NCBI GenBank assembly: GCA_035528275.1
Contig: DATKYV010000133.1
Location: 1 to 23,494, forward strand
Direction of reading: 5' to 3'
Length of the DNA: 23,494 nucleotides
Source: DATKYV01 sp035528275
GTDB taxonomy: Bacteria > Acidobacteriota > Terriglobia > UBA7540
Part shown: in pieces, positions 23,261 to 23,494 of the stretch
How positions within the stretch are numbered: the stretch's first letter is position 1
Layout: each line of letters starts with the position of its first letter
Translations under genes and position numbers: made by a program
The notes under the pieces: model-generated
Told to the model about the DNA's origin: nothing
Database searches by the model: none
The model's input: the letters and a program-made list of their open reading frames with translations, nothing else

Positions 23261-23494
23261 TCAAGCGTTGTCGTTTTCTATCGCTTCCCCAAGCCGCTCA
23301 AAGATGTCCGGGATGGCGGCGACGATCCGGTTCCAGTTGGGAATCAACGGCTGACCCAGCGGGTCGGCAAGAAAGGTCTCAGCGGCCAGCCGAAGGGCGC
23401 GACTGAAGGCATGAACCGCGTCTTCCTCGGCGTGCCGGTCAAAGGTCAGGCCGTTTACCATGGCGTCGGCATGGAAGCGGGTAATGATGTCCTC
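23261..23494 (-). CDS. C-terminal end of a probable second glycosyltransferase (partial)
   Basis: The frame is open to the right edge, and only the last 77 residues are visible (RFHADAMVNGLTFDRHAEED, then FLADPLGQPLIPNWNRI and IPDIFERL). The N-terminal catalytic part is outside the window. The tail is helical and acidic, and resembles from memory the C-terminal region of GpgS-like (GT81) enzymes, but that is not secure. The stop overlaps or nearly abuts the start of the next glycosyltransferase, so it is the upstream member of the compatible-solute operon. Confidence 0.55.
   Translation of the reverse strand, partial: EDIITRFHADAMVNGLTFDRHAEEDAVHAFSRALRLAAETFLADPLGQPLIPNWNRIVAAIPDIFERLGEAIENDNA

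Overview
The window is GC-rich, gene-dense bacterial chromosome, read here as most likely from an uncultured Acidobacteriota lineage. That assignment is inference. It rests on the paired Tat-exported sugar oxidoreductase and TIM-barrel proteins, the paired-hairpin intergenic repeat (ACCTTCAGGT and GGGCTGAAGCCC arms between GTAGC and GCTAC), a toast-rack lipoprotein, and trehalose and glycosylglycerate genes. No rRNA, tRNA, CRISPR array or intact insertion sequence was seen.

Layout. (1) 1-3906, plus strand: the end of a membrane-fusion protein and a complete HAE1-type RND efflux permease. (2) 3907-5162: a 1.25-kb gene desert with a REP-like repeat, a duplicated 14-mer and a well-formed minus-strand promoter that faces no gene. 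(3) 5163-7916, plus strand: a compact operon with overlapping genes encoding an ArsR-type regulator with a CVC metal-binding motif, a GcvH-like lipoyl carrier, two DGC-domain cysteine proteins, an OsmC-like protein and a small CxxC thioredoxin. (4) 7917-8381: a non-coding stretch with hairpins. (5) 8382-11987, minus strand: a toast-rack lipoprotein, a TIM-barrel isomerase-like protein, a Gfo/Idh/MocA oxidoreductase and a DUF190 protein. (6) 12375-14134, plus strand: a TSUP transporter and proline dehydrogenase. (7) 14192-23494, minus strand: a frameshifted TudS/DUF1722 protein, then a large compatible-solute island.

The island is transcribed right to left: the tail of a probable glycosyltransferase, a GT78/GT81-like glycosyltransferase, a mechanosensitive-channel-like membrane protein, mannosyl/glucosyl-3-phosphoglycerate phosphatase, a membrane-anchored HAMP-OtsA fusion, trehalose-6-phosphate phosphatase (OtsB), a DUF5752 protein and trehalose synthase TreT. 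It therefore carries two independent trehalose routes (OtsA/OtsB and TreT), a glycosylglycerate route and a candidate osmolyte-release channel. The best novelty candidates are the OtsA fused to a two-TM extracytoplasmic sensor and HAMP segment, and the ArsR-led lipoyl/thiol cassette, whose overall function is not established.
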